A program made the position numbers and the translations under genes. The notes beneath the pieces are model-generated. The model did not search any database, was not told the DNA's origin, and worked only from the letters and a program-made list of their open reading frames with translations. A stretch of 64,000 bases of DNA from the NCBI RefSeq assembly GCF_030287405.1, contig NZ_JASVVV010000007.1, positions 62,001 through 126,000 of the forward strand, given 5' to 3'. Shown here one piece after another: positions 51,457 through 59,388 of this stretch. The DNA comes from Halalkalicoccus sp. NIPERK01. Its GTDB lineage: Archaea > Halobacteriota > Halobacteria > Halobacteriales > Halalkalicoccaceae. How positions within the stretch are numbered: the stretch's first letter is position 1; the number at the start of each line of letters is the position of its first letter.

Positions 51457-52409
51457 CGGGCGTTCTGGCGATCGCCGAACACCGCCGCGGCGAACTCCGG
51501 GACGTGAGCTACGAGCTGATCGGCGCGGGCCGCGAACTCGCCGACGACCTCGACGAGGAACTCCACGTCGCGGTCATCAGCGGGCAGGTCGGGGAGTTCG
51601 CCCAGTCGCTCTCGAAGGAGGGCGTCGACGTCGTCCACACCGTCTCGGACGGCGCGGAGTTCAACCACGACGTCTACACGCAGGTCACGGAACGGCTGGC
51701 CGACGAACTCGATCCCACCGTGGTGCTCGTACCGAACTCGGTCAACGGCCTCGACTACGGGCCAGCGGTCGCCGACCGGCTGGACCGGCCGCTCGTGACC
51801 GACGTGGTCGACGCCTCGTTCGAGGACGGACTCACGGCGACCCGCGAGATGTACGGCTCGAAGGTCGAGACGACCGTCGAGGTCGACGCCGAGCGGACGG
51901 TGGTGATGGTCCGCGGCGGCGAGTGGCCCGGCGCGAGCGGCAACGGTGACCCCGAGATCAGGGAGGTCGACGTCGAGATCGACGAGTCGGCGGTCCGCAC
52001 GACGGTCACGGGCTTCGAGGAGGTCGGCGGCGGCGACGTCGACATCGGCGACGCGGAGGTGCTCGTCAGCGTCGGGCGGGGAATCGGCGAGGCGGAGAAC
52101 ATCGAACTGATCGAGGAGCTCGCGGACGCGCTCGACGCGACGCTGTCGGCCTCCCGGCCGATCGTCGACAGCGGGTGGCTGCCGAAGAACCGGCAGGTCG
52201 GCCAGTCGGGCAAGACGGTGACGCCCGAGGTCTACATCGCGATCGGCATCTCGGGGGCGGTCCAGCACGTCGCCGGGATGAAGGGAAGCGAGACGATCGT
52301 CGCGATCAACACCGACCCGAACGCGCCGATCTTCGACATCGCGGACTACGGGATCGTCGACGACCTCTTCGACGTCGTTCCCGCGTTGATCGACGAGTTC
52401 GAGGGGTGA
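51453..52409 (+). CDS. etfA: Electron transfer flavoprotein alpha subunit
   Basis: A 318-residue FixB/EtfA protein. The C-terminal FAD domain is clear: [62 protein letters not shown]. The N-terminal half is the AMP-like alpha/beta domain paired with EtfB. It accepts electrons with EtfB for the quinone pool. The last codons (IDEFEG) and stop are part of a 76-bp tandem duplication that continues downstream. Confidence 0.94.
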   Translation: MTGVLAIAEHRRGELRDVSYELIGAGRELADDLDEELHVAVISGQVGEFAQSLSKEGVDVVHTVSDGAEFNHDVYTQVTERLADELDPTVVLVPNSVNGLDYGPAVADRLDRPLVTDVVDASFEDGLTATREMYGSKVETTVEVDAERTVVMVRGGEWPGASGNGDPEIREVDVEIDESAVRTTVTGFEEVGGGDVDIGDAEVLVSVGRGIGEAENIELIEELADALDATLSASRPIVDSGWLPKNRQVGQSGKTVTPEVYIAIGISGAVQHVAGMKGSETIVAINTDPNAPIFDIADYGIVDDLFDVVPALIDEFEG

Positions 52410-52463
52410 CGCCCCGACCGGTGCGAGCGAAGCGAGCGGGTTTTTGGAGCAGATTTTTGCGAG
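52388..52463 (+). repeat. Tandem repeat unit 1, covering the etfA 3' end
   Basis: This 76-bp unit contains the last etfA codons and stop, the 17-mer GCGAGCGAAGCGAGCGG (52423-52439) and two T-tracts (52441-52445 and 52454-52458). Unit 2 repeats it 119 nt later with 74 of 76 bases identical by eye. Confidence 0.75.
52441..52458 (+). terminator. T-tract terminator of etfA
   Basis: Two T5 runs, 52441-52445 and 52454-52458, follow the etfA stop after a G+C-rich stretch. Oligo-T runs of this kind terminate archaeal RNA polymerase. A second identical set lies in repeat unit 2 (52560-52577). Confidence 0.5.
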
Positions 52464-52506
52464 GAGTGGTTCGCTCGCGAACCCGACGAGTAAAAAGGTG
52501 CACGTG

Positions 52507-52582
52507 GATCGACGAGTTCGAGGGGTGACGCCTCGACCGGTGTGAGCGAAGCGAGCGGGTTTTTGGAGCAGATTTTTGCGAG
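52507..52582 (+). repeat. Tandem repeat unit 2, copy of the etfA 3' end
   Basis: A second copy of the 76-bp unit, including a non-functional duplicate of the final etfA codons. T-tracts are at 52560-52564 and 52573-52577, forming a backup terminator. The 43-nt spacer between the units (52464-52506) is unique. Confidence 0.75.
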
Positions 52583-52589
52583 TAGCCCT

Positions 52590-52681
52590 CCGTGAATCGA
52601 GCGGAGCCGAGACAGGCGGGGCTCGTGCCCTCGCCCGTCGACTCGGGCCACCGCAGGTCGTCCTCCCGTGACCGACAACAT
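52590..52681. repeat. Decayed third copy of the inverted-repeat element
   Basis: CCGTGAATCG (52590-52599), CCGTCGA (52635-52641) and TGACCGAC (52669-52676) stand at the same spacing as in copy 2 (50441, 50486 and 50520), without indels. The left terminal repeat is missing; that side is occupied by the etfA tandem repeat. The right terminus has diverged to TGACCGACAACAT. It lies just upstream of the hydrolase gene. Confidence 0.55.
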
Positions 52682-52740
52682 GATCGCAGCGTTCGAACGA
52701 GCGAGACACGTTTTTGCCGTCACCCACCGTAGTGCGGGTA

Positions 52741-53550
52741 ATGGTTCGGGGAGAGACGGGGCGGTTTTCGGGGGGGTTTCCGTACGCTCGCGTCGGCGAG
52801 GGGCCGGAGACGCTGGTGTTCCTGCCGGGCGTGACGGATCCGTTGTTCGACGGGGACTACTCCCGGGTGTCCGTTCGGTTCCTCCGGCGGTACTACCACC
52901 GGTTCGTCGGCGAGTACACCGTCTACGTGATCAGCCGACCGCGCGGGCTCGAAGCCGGCAAGACGATACGGGACATGGCCGACGACTACGCGCGGGTCAT
53001 CGGCGAGGAGTTCGGGTCGGCGAGCGTCTGGGGGCTCTCGATGGGCGGGTGTGTCGCCCAACAGTTGGCGGTCGAGCACCCCGACCGCGTCGAGGACCTC
53101 GTCCTGGCGGCGACGGGCACCCGCCTCTCGGCGGAGGGGCGGGAACTCGCCGACGGGATGCGTCGTCGGGCCTACGACCACGACTGGGGATCGATCCGTG
53201 CGACGGTCGCCGCCGAGATGTTCCCCGACTGGCGGCGATTCGTCTACCCGCCGATGACCGCCACCATCGGTCGCTTTACGCTCCCGAGGCCGGCGGTCCC
53301 CGCCGACGCCTGGATCTCGATCGAGGCGCTGTTGGACTACGACGGGCGAGCGAGCGTCCGCGCGATCGAGTCGAGGACGCTGGTGATCGGCGGCGAAAAC
53401 GACCGTTTCTTCCCGCCCGCGATCCTCGAGGAGACCGCCCGCGCGATTCCCGGCGCCGAGTTGCACGTGGTCGAGGGCGCGAGCCACGGCGCGTTTTACA
53501 CCCACAAGCCGAGCTTCGAGAAGCGGATCCTGGCGTTTCTCGCGGCGTGA
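52741..53550 (+). CDS. Alpha/beta hydrolase
   Basis: A 269-residue alpha/beta hydrolase. The nucleophile elbow GLSMGG gives Ser100; an Asp in GGENDRFFP (about 222) and His in GASHGAF (about 247) complete the triad. The oxyanion stretch is LVFLPGVTDPLF. The substrate is unknown; esters or lactones are typical. The ATG at 52741 (MVRGETGRF) is preferred to the open frame from 52714. Its TGA abuts the stop of the convergent DUF2071 gene (TGATCA). Confidence 0.82.
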   Translation: MVRGETGRFSGGFPYARVGEGPETLVFLPGVTDPLFDGDYSRVSVRFLRRYYHRFVGEYTVYVISRPRGLEAGKTIRDMADDYARVIGEEFGSASVWGLSMGGCVAQQLAVEHPDRVEDLVLAATGTRLSAEGRELADGMRRRAYDHDWGSIRATVAAEMFPDWRRFVYPPMTATIGRFTLPRPAVPADAWISIEALLDYDGRASVRAIESRTLVIGGENDRFFPPAILEETARAIPGAELHVVEGASHGAFYTHKPSFEKRILAFLAA

Positions 53551-54300
53551 TCAGTCGGCGAGTCGATCGCGGATCGCGGCCAGCCACTGCGGGCCCTTCT
53601 TCGGGACCCGTCGCTCGCTCCGGGTCGTCGTCACGTCGAGGCCGGGGCTGTAGTAGCAGACGGGGTCGGTTCCGGGGTGTTCGAACCCGTTGGCCTCGAA
53701 CAGCGTGTTCCGTGCCACCGACGTCGTCGCGGGGTGAAGCGTCCACGGGGCGTGGTCGACGTCGGTGTGGCGGACGGCCCCGTCGGTTCCCTGCGTGTAG
53801 AGCCGGCGGCGCTCGGTCAGGAATTCGGCACGGGAGCCGGGCTCGGGCGTGAACGGCTCGCCGGCCGGCCCGTAGCTCGCCTCGAAGCGGGCCGGGCGGT
53901 CGCCGGGGTGGAGCCGCCTGCTCGAGAACGCCACCTCCTCGCCCGTCCATCGACAGTCCATCCGGGCGTAGTAGTAGGGGAGGCGATGGGACAGGCGCGC
54001 GCCGAGGACGGCCGCGACGCTCGGCGCGTCGAGGCTGAAGAAGTAGACCCCCGGCTCGCCCTCGTGGGTGACGTAGGTGCGCAGGTTGAGTTCGGGGAGG
54101 TCGATCCCCAGCCAGTCGGGAAGCCCGCGGGGGCGGGTGTCGACGTTGACGAAGGGGATGACCGAGAGCCAGCCGGCTCCCTCGTGGGTCTGGACCGCCA
54201 GCGCCTCCGGGAGGTGTGCGTCGAGGCGGTCGGGATCGACCGGCCAGTTGGCGAACAGGAGGTGTCGCCACCCGAACGCCAGCGGGATCGAGATCTCCAT
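53551..54300 (-). CDS. DUF2071 family protein (YqjF-like)
   Basis: A 249-residue soluble protein of the DUF2071 family. FGWRHLLFANWPVDPDRLDAHLP opens the domain as in relatives, then VIPFVNVDTRPRGLP and LNLRTYVTHEGEPGVYFFSL follow, and the C-terminal region has the HPATTSVARNTLF segment. The fold resembles acetoacetate decarboxylase, but no enzymatic activity is established. It stands alone, convergent with the hydrolase and divergent from the polyprenyl synthase. Confidence 0.82.
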   Translation of the reverse strand: MEISIPLAFGWRHLLFANWPVDPDRLDAHLPEALAVQTHEGAGWLSVIPFVNVDTRPRGLPDWLGIDLPELNLRTYVTHEGEPGVYFFSLDAPSVAAVLGARLSHRLPYYYARMDCRWTGEEVAFSSRRLHPGDRPARFEASYGPAGEPFTPEPGSRAEFLTERRRLYTQGTDGAVRHTDVDHAPWTLHPATTSVARNTLFEANGFEHPGTDPVCYYSPGLDVTTTRSERRVPKKGPQWLAAIRDRLAD

Positions 54301-54387
54301 GCGGTTCCTACGGCCTCGCGTCGGTTAACTCCGAGCCGGACGGACCGATCCGTCACCTACTTGCCGCGACCTCCCCGAAGGCCGGTA

Positions 54388-55230
54388 ATGGAGTATCTCG
54401 AACGCCGGCGGGCGCTCGTCGACGAGCGTCTGGAGGACGTCGTGAGCGGGGTCGAACCCGACCGCCTCGCTCGTGAGGTCCGCCACACCGCGCTCTCGGG
54501 GGGAAAGCGGGTCCGCCCGACGGTGACGGTGCTCGTCTGTGAGGCCGTCGGCGGCGAGCCACGCGATGCGGTGGAGTTCGGCGTCGGGATCGAACTCGTC
54601 CACAACGCCTCGCTCGTGATCGACGACATCATCGACCGCTCGACGGTCCGCCGGGGCGTCGAGAGCGCGTGGAGCGCGTTCGGGTACGGCCCGGCGATCG
54701 TCGACAGCGACGCCCAACTGGGCGAGGCGTTCGCCCTGTTCTCGGCGGACCCGCGGGCGATGCAGACCGTGACGGAGGCGATGGTCGAACTCGGGGAGGG
54801 CGAGGCGACGGAGCTGGTGGCCCAGCCGAGTTCGGAGGCGGAGTACATGGAACTCGCCCGGCGCAAGACCGGGGCGCTGTTTCGCGCCGCCGCCGAACTC
54901 GGCGCGATCGCCGCCGACGCCGACGCTGTCACCGTCGAGGCCGTCGGCGAGTACGCCGAACGGGTGGGGATCGCCTTCCAGATACGGGACGACGTGCTCG
55001 ACGCGACCGCCGACGCCGAGGAGTTGGGAAAGCCCACGGGGCGGGACGACGAGATGGAGCGGCCCTCGCTGTTGCAGGTGACCGACCTCACCCCCGAGGA
55101 GGCCGACGGGCGCGCACGCCGCCAGTCCGACGCCGCGCTCGACGCGCTCTCGCGGGTCGAACTCGTCGACGACCGCGCCGCCGAGTACCTGCGCGACCTC
55201 GCGGAGTTCGTGGTCATTCGTGAACGATAG
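54388..55230 (+). CDS. Polyprenyl (geranylgeranyl) diphosphate synthase family protein
   Basis: A 280-residue all-alpha prenyltransferase. The first aspartate motif is DDIID at 79-83 (VHNASLVIDDIIDRS) and the second DDVLD at 201-205. GGKRVRP at 38-44 binds the isopentenyl diphosphate. It makes C15-C25 prenyl diphosphates for archaeal lipids or quinones. It is short compared with the usual 320-350 residues, mainly at the C-terminus, and the 95-125 region is less conserved, so a paralogue with altered product is possible. Confidence 0.82.
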   Translation: MEYLERRRALVDERLEDVVSGVEPDRLAREVRHTALSGGKRVRPTVTVLVCEAVGGEPRDAVEFGVGIELVHNASLVIDDIIDRSTVRRGVESAWSAFGYGPAIVDSDAQLGEAFALFSADPRAMQTVTEAMVELGEGEATELVAQPSSEAEYMELARRKTGALFRAAAELGAIAADADAVTVEAVGEYAERVGIAFQIRDDVLDATADAEELGKPTGRDDEMERPSLLQVTDLTPEEADGRARRQSDAALDALSRVELVDDRAAEYLRDLAEFVVIRER

Positions 55231-55254
55231 TTCGGGTTACGGGCCGCTCCAACG

Positions 55255-55265
55255 CAATTATAGCC
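55255..55265 (+). promoter_or_regulatory. TATA box of the zinc-ribbon gene
   Basis: CAATTATAGCC is centred about 28 nt before the ATG at 55288. Confidence 0.5.
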
Positions 55266-55287
55266 GTCGGTGACGTACGTCCGTCCA

Positions 55288-55554
55288 ATGAGCCGCCCCA
55301 CCCACAGCACCGACGTCGACGGCCCGCCCGACGGGAAATCCGTCCTGTTCTGTCCCGTCTGTGACCACCAGAGCCCGGTCGACGGCGACTGGGTCGTCCG
55401 CGAGCGGGCGACGGGCGTCGAGTACCGCTGTCCCGTCTGTGACGAGCGACTCACCGAGCGCGAGCGCGAGCGAACGCCGATGGCGCGGGCGTGGTCCGCG
55501 TGGATCCGCGCGGCGAGCGCGTGGCTCCGGCCCCCAAAGCGACTCCGGGTCTAG
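55288..55554 (+). CDS. Small zinc-ribbon protein
   Basis: An 88-residue protein with two CPVC knuckles (LFCPVCDHQSP and YRCPVCDERL), forming one zinc ribbon, and a basic, tryptophan-rich C-terminal helix (ARAWSAWIRAASAWLRPP). It may bind nucleic acid or a membrane surface. No function is known. Its TAG shares CTAG (55551-55554) with the stop of the convergent DUF373 gene. A TATA box supports the ATG at 55288. Confidence 0.75.
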   Translation: MSRPTHSTDVDGPPDGKSVLFCPVCDHQSPVDGDWVVRERATGVEYRCPVCDERLTERERERTPMARAWSAWIRAASAWLRPPKRLRV

Positions 55555-56636
55555 GTCGGCTCCGGGCGCCGTTTGAGCCTGGATTCCGCGATGGCGAACG
55601 CGAGGGTGCTCGCCAGCCCCAGCAGGGTGCCGACCGTGAGCGCGATCGCCACGTAGGGGAGGTCCTGATAGCCCAGCACGAACGCGCTGACGGCGTGGAG
55701 CACCACCGCGATCGAGACCACGTAGAAGGGCGCGTTGAGGTAGCGCCACTCGAAGCGCTCGGCGAGGTACTCGTCGGTGATCTGTCCCAGACTGGAGGTG
55801 ATGCCGGCGGCGGCGAACCACTGGACCGCGCCGTACAGCAGCGCGGCGATCACCTCGATCGTCCCCAGCGCCATCTCCGCGCGGGCGTCGTTGAGTGCGT
55901 CGAGCCCGCCGACGCCGCCGATGAAGAGCAGGGCGGCGGCCACGACGTAGGTGATGAGCGTCACCCGGCCGGTGTACAGCAGCCGTCGCCCGCGTTCGGC
56001 GTACTCGTCGACGGTCTCCTCGAGACCGAGCCCCCGAAACAAAACATAGAGCCCCAGCATCGCCGAGAGGACGCCGAGAATACTGCCGGGAAGCCCCAGC
56101 AGGTCGGCGACGGCGACCAGCGGGTAGATCAACAGGAGAATACCGAGTGGAATGAGGATCGTTCCTCTGGTTTCGGGGTCGTTCAACACCTGCTTGATCG
56201 TGTAGTACATCGATTCGAGGTCCTGGGCCTGTCGGACGACGACGCGGCGGATGCCGTCGACCGGAACGCGAGAACGGATCACGGGGATGACGCTCTCGTC
56301 CTGTGCGCCGTCGGTGACGATGATCGCGGAGACCGACTCGCCGGTGGCCAGCCCCGCGAGCACGCGGTCGAGTTCGTCGCCGACCTCCCTGTTCGCGCCA
56401 ACGTCGGCCTTGGCGTTGCCGGTGATGGCGGCGACCTCGACGGCCTCGCCCTCGCTCGCCAGCCGGTCGTAGAGGTGGACGCCCTGAAAGAGGACGTTGA
56501 CGTCGGAGTCCTCGGGGTCGGCGGTGGCGAGCGCGACGGCGGCGGCCTCGCAGGCCTCGCGGCCGACGACCGGGGTGTCGAAGCCCGTCTTCCGGCCGAC
56601 GTCGTCGTCGAGGTCGACGCACAACACCAGCAGCAT
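55551..56636 (-). CDS. DUF373 family membrane protein
   Basis: A 361-residue protein with a soluble N-terminal half (about 1-150), starting LLVLCVDLDDDVGRKTG and including AITGNAKADVGANREVG, and about six membrane helices after residue 160. The DUF373 family is conserved across archaea and its function is unknown; the acidic N-terminal motif suggests a phosphate- or metal-binding fold. It stands alone, followed upstream by the Bat-type regulator in the same direction. Confidence 0.85.
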   Translation of the reverse strand: MLLVLCVDLDDDVGRKTGFDTPVVGREACEAAAVALATADPEDSDVNVLFQGVHLYDRLASEGEAVEVAAITGNAKADVGANREVGDELDRVLAGLATGESVSAIIVTDGAQDESVIPVIRSRVPVDGIRRVVVRQAQDLESMYYTIKQVLNDPETRGTILIPLGILLLIYPLVAVADLLGLPGSILGVLSAMLGLYVLFRGLGLEETVDEYAERGRRLLYTGRVTLITYVVAAALLFIGGVGGLDALNDARAEMALGTIEVIAALLYGAVQWFAAAGITSSLGQITDEYLAERFEWRYLNAPFYVVSIAVVLHAVSAFVLGYQDLPYVAIALTVGTLLGLASTLAFAIAESRLKRRPEPT

Positions 56637-56701
56637 CGACCGGGGCTACACGGGGAGCGAATAAGGACCTTCGGGAGCGTTCGGTTCGACGGGTCGCCGG
56701 G

Positions 56702-57400
56702 CTACGGCTCCCCGACGGACTCGCTAGCCTCGGGGGCGCTCCTACGGTCGGCCTCCGTCCCGACGATCACCAGCCCCTCGATCACCGCCCGGTGAGCGCG
56801 CCGGAGGCGTTCGGAGAGCGCCTGGTGGGAGACGTCGAGTTCCTCGGCGATCTGGCTCAACGACTTCTCCCGGGGGACGTCGTAGTAGCCGTGCTCGAAG
56901 GCGGTGACGAGCGTCTCGTACTGCTGGTCGGTCAGGAGCGCGGGGCCGCGCTGGCTGGTGTCGACCTCGTAGATCCGGGCCAGTCTCGCCTCCAGGCCGT
57001 CCGTTCGACACGCGTCGTAGACCCGCGAGACGTCCTCGCGGGTCGGGAACAGCACCCGAAAGAGCCATCGGTCGTCCTCGCTGGTGGCCGACAGGACCGC
57101 GCCGTCGGTCGCGGTGGCCCGGACGAGGAACTCCACGTCGTCCGTCCAGACCATCTCGTAGAGCACACCCCCGTCGTCCTTGGCGGTCAACTGCCGGTAC
57201 GAACGGATCGAGGGGTCCTCCTCGAAGGCCGCCCCGAGTTCGTCGGGATCGGCACCGTCGAACCAGACGAACGGCGAGACCAGATCGTCGTCGGCGACGA
57301 TCTCCTGGACCTCGGCGGCCACCCCGTCCAACCGTCCGAGCGTCCGGGCCATGGCGAACGACTCGACCGGGATCTCGATCTCCGCGATGGTTGCTGACAT
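56702..57400 (-). CDS. Bat-type HTH regulator (bacterio-opsin activator family)
   Basis: A 232-residue protein with an N-terminal regulatory region (about 1-155) and a C-terminal HTH_10 domain (about 170-215; LSQIAEELDVSHQALSERLR). This architecture is found in bacterioopsin-activator relatives, of which haloarchaea have many. No ligand-binding PAS or GAF domain can be recognised. A minus-strand TATA-like TTTATGAC lies about 35 nt upstream. Its target is unknown. Confidence 0.83.
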   Translation of the reverse strand: MSATIAEIEIPVESFAMARTLGRLDGVAAEVQEIVADDDLVSPFVWFDGADPDELGAAFEEDPSIRSYRQLTAKDDGGVLYEMVWTDDVEFLVRATATDGAVLSATSEDDRWLFRVLFPTREDVSRVYDACRTDGLEARLARIYEVDTSQRGPALLTDQQYETLVTAFEHGYYDVPREKSLSQIAEELDVSHQALSERLRRAHRAVIEGLVIVGTEADRRSAPEASESVGEP

Positions 57401-57777
57401 GGAACCACCCTACTGGGTCATCCATCCCTGTCGTCATAAACCCCCTCGATGTCGAAGTCATTTATACGCTGTCGCCGTCATGGCGTTCTCGGGAACGAGC
57501 AGGGGCACGCCGTACCCACGGACACCACGACCAAAGGGACGGGACCGCGGGGCGGACGGCCCCGAGTGGGCTTCGGCCACCACGTCGGGAGCATCGACGG
57601 GGAGGCCGGCCACCGGGTGGTCCATGAAAACGACCGGCCTCCCGAACGAAGGATATGGAGGGAGGGAGAAAGGGACGCCGCTTGCCCCATCACCCCGTTA
57701 TAAGCGGGACCGCCCGCTCCGGCGTGCGGACGAAGCCGTGCGTCTTTTGTCCGTCGACCGCGTTGTCGGAACACGAA
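57401..57777. other. 377-bp gap without a confident gene
   Basis: Two plus-strand frames (ATG 57449 to 57703, and ATG 57480 onward) are open. The first shows G/C third positions from about 57555 to 57640 (RVGFGHHVGSIDGEAG), like haloarchaeal coding DNA, but its N-terminal part does not, and no SD or TATA fits its start. A TATA-like GTTATAAGCG lies at 57696-57705. I call no gene here; a decayed small gene is possible. Confidence 0.4.
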
Positions 57778-58770
57778 ATGATCTCGAAGGGCTGTGAGCA
57801 GTGCGCCGAGGGGGGGAAGATGGTGCTGTTCGTCTACGGCTACTGCGACCAGCGCGACTGCTTTTACTGCCCGTTGGGGGAGAACAGGAAGAACGTCACT
57901 CAAGTGTACGCCAACGAACGGCCCGTCGAGCGCGATTCCGACGTGATCGAGGAGGCAAAACGCATGGACGCGCTCGGCACCTCGTTGACGGGCGGCGAAC
58001 CCCAGGAGGCGATGGCGAAGACCTGCCGGTATCTCCGCCTGCTCAAAGACGAGTTCGGCCCCGAGCACCACACCCACCTCTATACGGGCATCACCGGCGG
58101 CCGCGAGAACATGCGCCGCCTCTCGGAGGCGGGCCTCGACGAGATCCGGTTTCACCCGCCGCTGGAACTCTGGGGCGACCTCCATGGAACGGAGTGGGAG
58201 GAGATCCTGCATATCGCCCGCGAGGAGGGACTGACCCCGGCCTTCGAGATCCCCGGCATTCGCGCCGAAACCGAGTTCCTCGACTTCCTCGACGAGGGGG
58301 CGGCGGAGTTCTGTAACGTCAACCAGTTCGAGATGAGCGACGGGAACTACAGGCGAATGCAGGAGGAGGGCTACGAACTCGAGGACGGCCACATGAGCGC
58401 CGTCGAGGGCTCGAAGGCCATCCTCGAGGAGATGGGCGACCACCCGAAGGTCTACTTCTGTACGAGCGTGTTCAAGGACGCCGCCCAGCACCGCAACCGG
58501 CTGAAGCGCATGGCACGCAACGTCCGCCGGGAGTTCGACGAGATCACCGACGACGGCACGCTCGTCTACGGGAAGACGTGGGAGCCCGAGGCCCGACTGC
58601 GCGACCTCGGGGTGCCCGAGGAGTTCTACACCGTCAAAACGGAGCACGTCGAACTGGCGTGGTGGCTGCTGGAGGAGATGATCGAGGAGGGCGATCTCTC
58701 GAAAGGGGAGATTGTCGAGCAGTACCCGACCTACGACGGGACGGTCGTCGAGCGGACGCCGCTGGCGTAA
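57778..58770 (+). CDS. Radical SAM protein, COG2108-like
   Basis: A 330-residue protein starting MISKGCEQCAEGGKMVLF, a signature I know from archaeal COG2108 proteins. The cluster cysteines are Cys23, Cys28 and Cys31 (GYCDQRDCFYC), a CX4CX2C pattern instead of the usual CX3CX2C. Cys6 and Cys9 form an extra pair. LTGGEPQEA supplies the SAM-binding GGE motif. The reaction is unknown. The frame is open upstream to 57655; a GTG at 57724 about 24 nt after a TATA-like site is an alternative start. Confidence 0.78.
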   Translation: MISKGCEQCAEGGKMVLFVYGYCDQRDCFYCPLGENRKNVTQVYANERPVERDSDVIEEAKRMDALGTSLTGGEPQEAMAKTCRYLRLLKDEFGPEHHTHLYTGITGGRENMRRLSEAGLDEIRFHPPLELWGDLHGTEWEEILHIAREEGLTPAFEIPGIRAETEFLDFLDEGAAEFCNVNQFEMSDGNYRRMQEEGYELEDGHMSAVEGSKAILEEMGDHPKVYFCTSVFKDAAQHRNRLKRMARNVRREFDEITDDGTLVYGKTWEPEARLRDLGVPEEFYTVKTEHVELAWWLLEEMIEEGDLSKGEIVEQYPTYDGTVVERTPLA

Positions 58771-58796
58771 CAGAGCGGTTGTGGGTTGCGGTTCCG

Positions 58797-58822
58797 TTTT
58801 TTCCCGCGAGCGAAGCGAGCGG
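58797..58822 (+). terminator. T6 run followed by the GCGAGCGAAGCGAGCGG motif
   Basis: TTTTTT at 58797-58802 lies 26 nt after the radical SAM stop and is followed by GCGAGCGAAGCGAGCGG (58806-58822), the same 17-mer as at the etfA 3' end. Likely transcription termination region. Confidence 0.4.
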
Positions 58823-58861
58823 TCGCGGCGAGTGATCAACGGGAACGAGCCGCGTTTTGAT

Positions 58862-58895
58862 CGACCTTTTGCCAGCGAAGCGCAGGAAAAGGTCG
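58862..58895 (+). repeat. Inverted repeat before the TRAM gene
   Basis: CGACCTTTT (58862-58870) and AAAAGGTCG (58887-58895) enclose GCCAGCGAAGCGCAGG. The loop again contains AGCGAAGCG. The structure lies just upstream of the TRAM gene promoter (58903-58912) and could be a hairpin terminator or an operator. Confidence 0.45.
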
Positions 58896-58902
58896 GTCGT
58901 AA

Positions 58903-58912
58903 GCGTTTAGAC
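58903..58912 (+). promoter_or_regulatory. TATA box of the TRAM gene
   Basis: GCGTTTAGAC is centred about 27 nt before the ATG at 58935. Confidence 0.45.
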
Positions 58913-58934
58913 CGCCGCTTTGCTACGTCTCCGT

Positions 58935-59378
58935 ATGCCGGACTGTCCACTCGCAGACGAATGCCCGAGTTATTCCGAGCGGATCACGGGAATGGGATGT
59001 CAACACTACGGGGACCGCGGTGGCGCCGAGTGGTGTAGCCACTACAACCAGCCGATCCGCGACCTGAAACAACAGCCCGTCCAGCCCGGCGAGGAGGTCG
59101 TCGTCGAGGTCGACGACATGCACGAGAGCGGGGCCGGGGTCGGCCGAACCGAGGACGGCTTCATCGTGATGGTCGACGGCATCCTCCCGCAGGCACGCGC
59201 TCGCGTGAAGGTCACGCAGGTCCACTCGAACCACGCCCGCGCAGAGGAGATCGAACGCCTCCCGCTCGAACCCGAGGAGGAAGACGAGGGCGGGCGCGAC
59301 GACGAGAACGGGACGGACGGGGAGACGAAACCGACCCGGGAGCGACTCGGTAGTCGGGACAACTTCTGGGGCGCATAG
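58935..59378 (+). CDS. TRAM-domain protein with N-terminal cysteine cluster
   Basis: A 147-residue protein. The N-terminus carries six cysteines (MPDCPLADECPSY, GMGCQHY, WCSHYNQP), probably a zinc or iron-sulfur site. A TRAM RNA-binding domain follows (about 53-112; GEEVVVEVDDMHESGAGV and VKVTQVHSNHARAE). The C-terminus is a charged acidic tail. TRAM proteins bind tRNA or act as RNA chaperones; the exact role is unknown. The start at 58935 fits the TATA box. Confidence 0.85.
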   Translation: MPDCPLADECPSYSERITGMGCQHYGDRGGAEWCSHYNQPIRDLKQQPVQPGEEVVVEVDDMHESGAGVGRTEDGFIVMVDGILPQARARVKVTQVHSNHARAEEIERLPLEPEEEDEGGRDDENGTDGETKPTRERLGSRDNFWGA

Positions 59379-59388
59379 CCGCGGGTTC

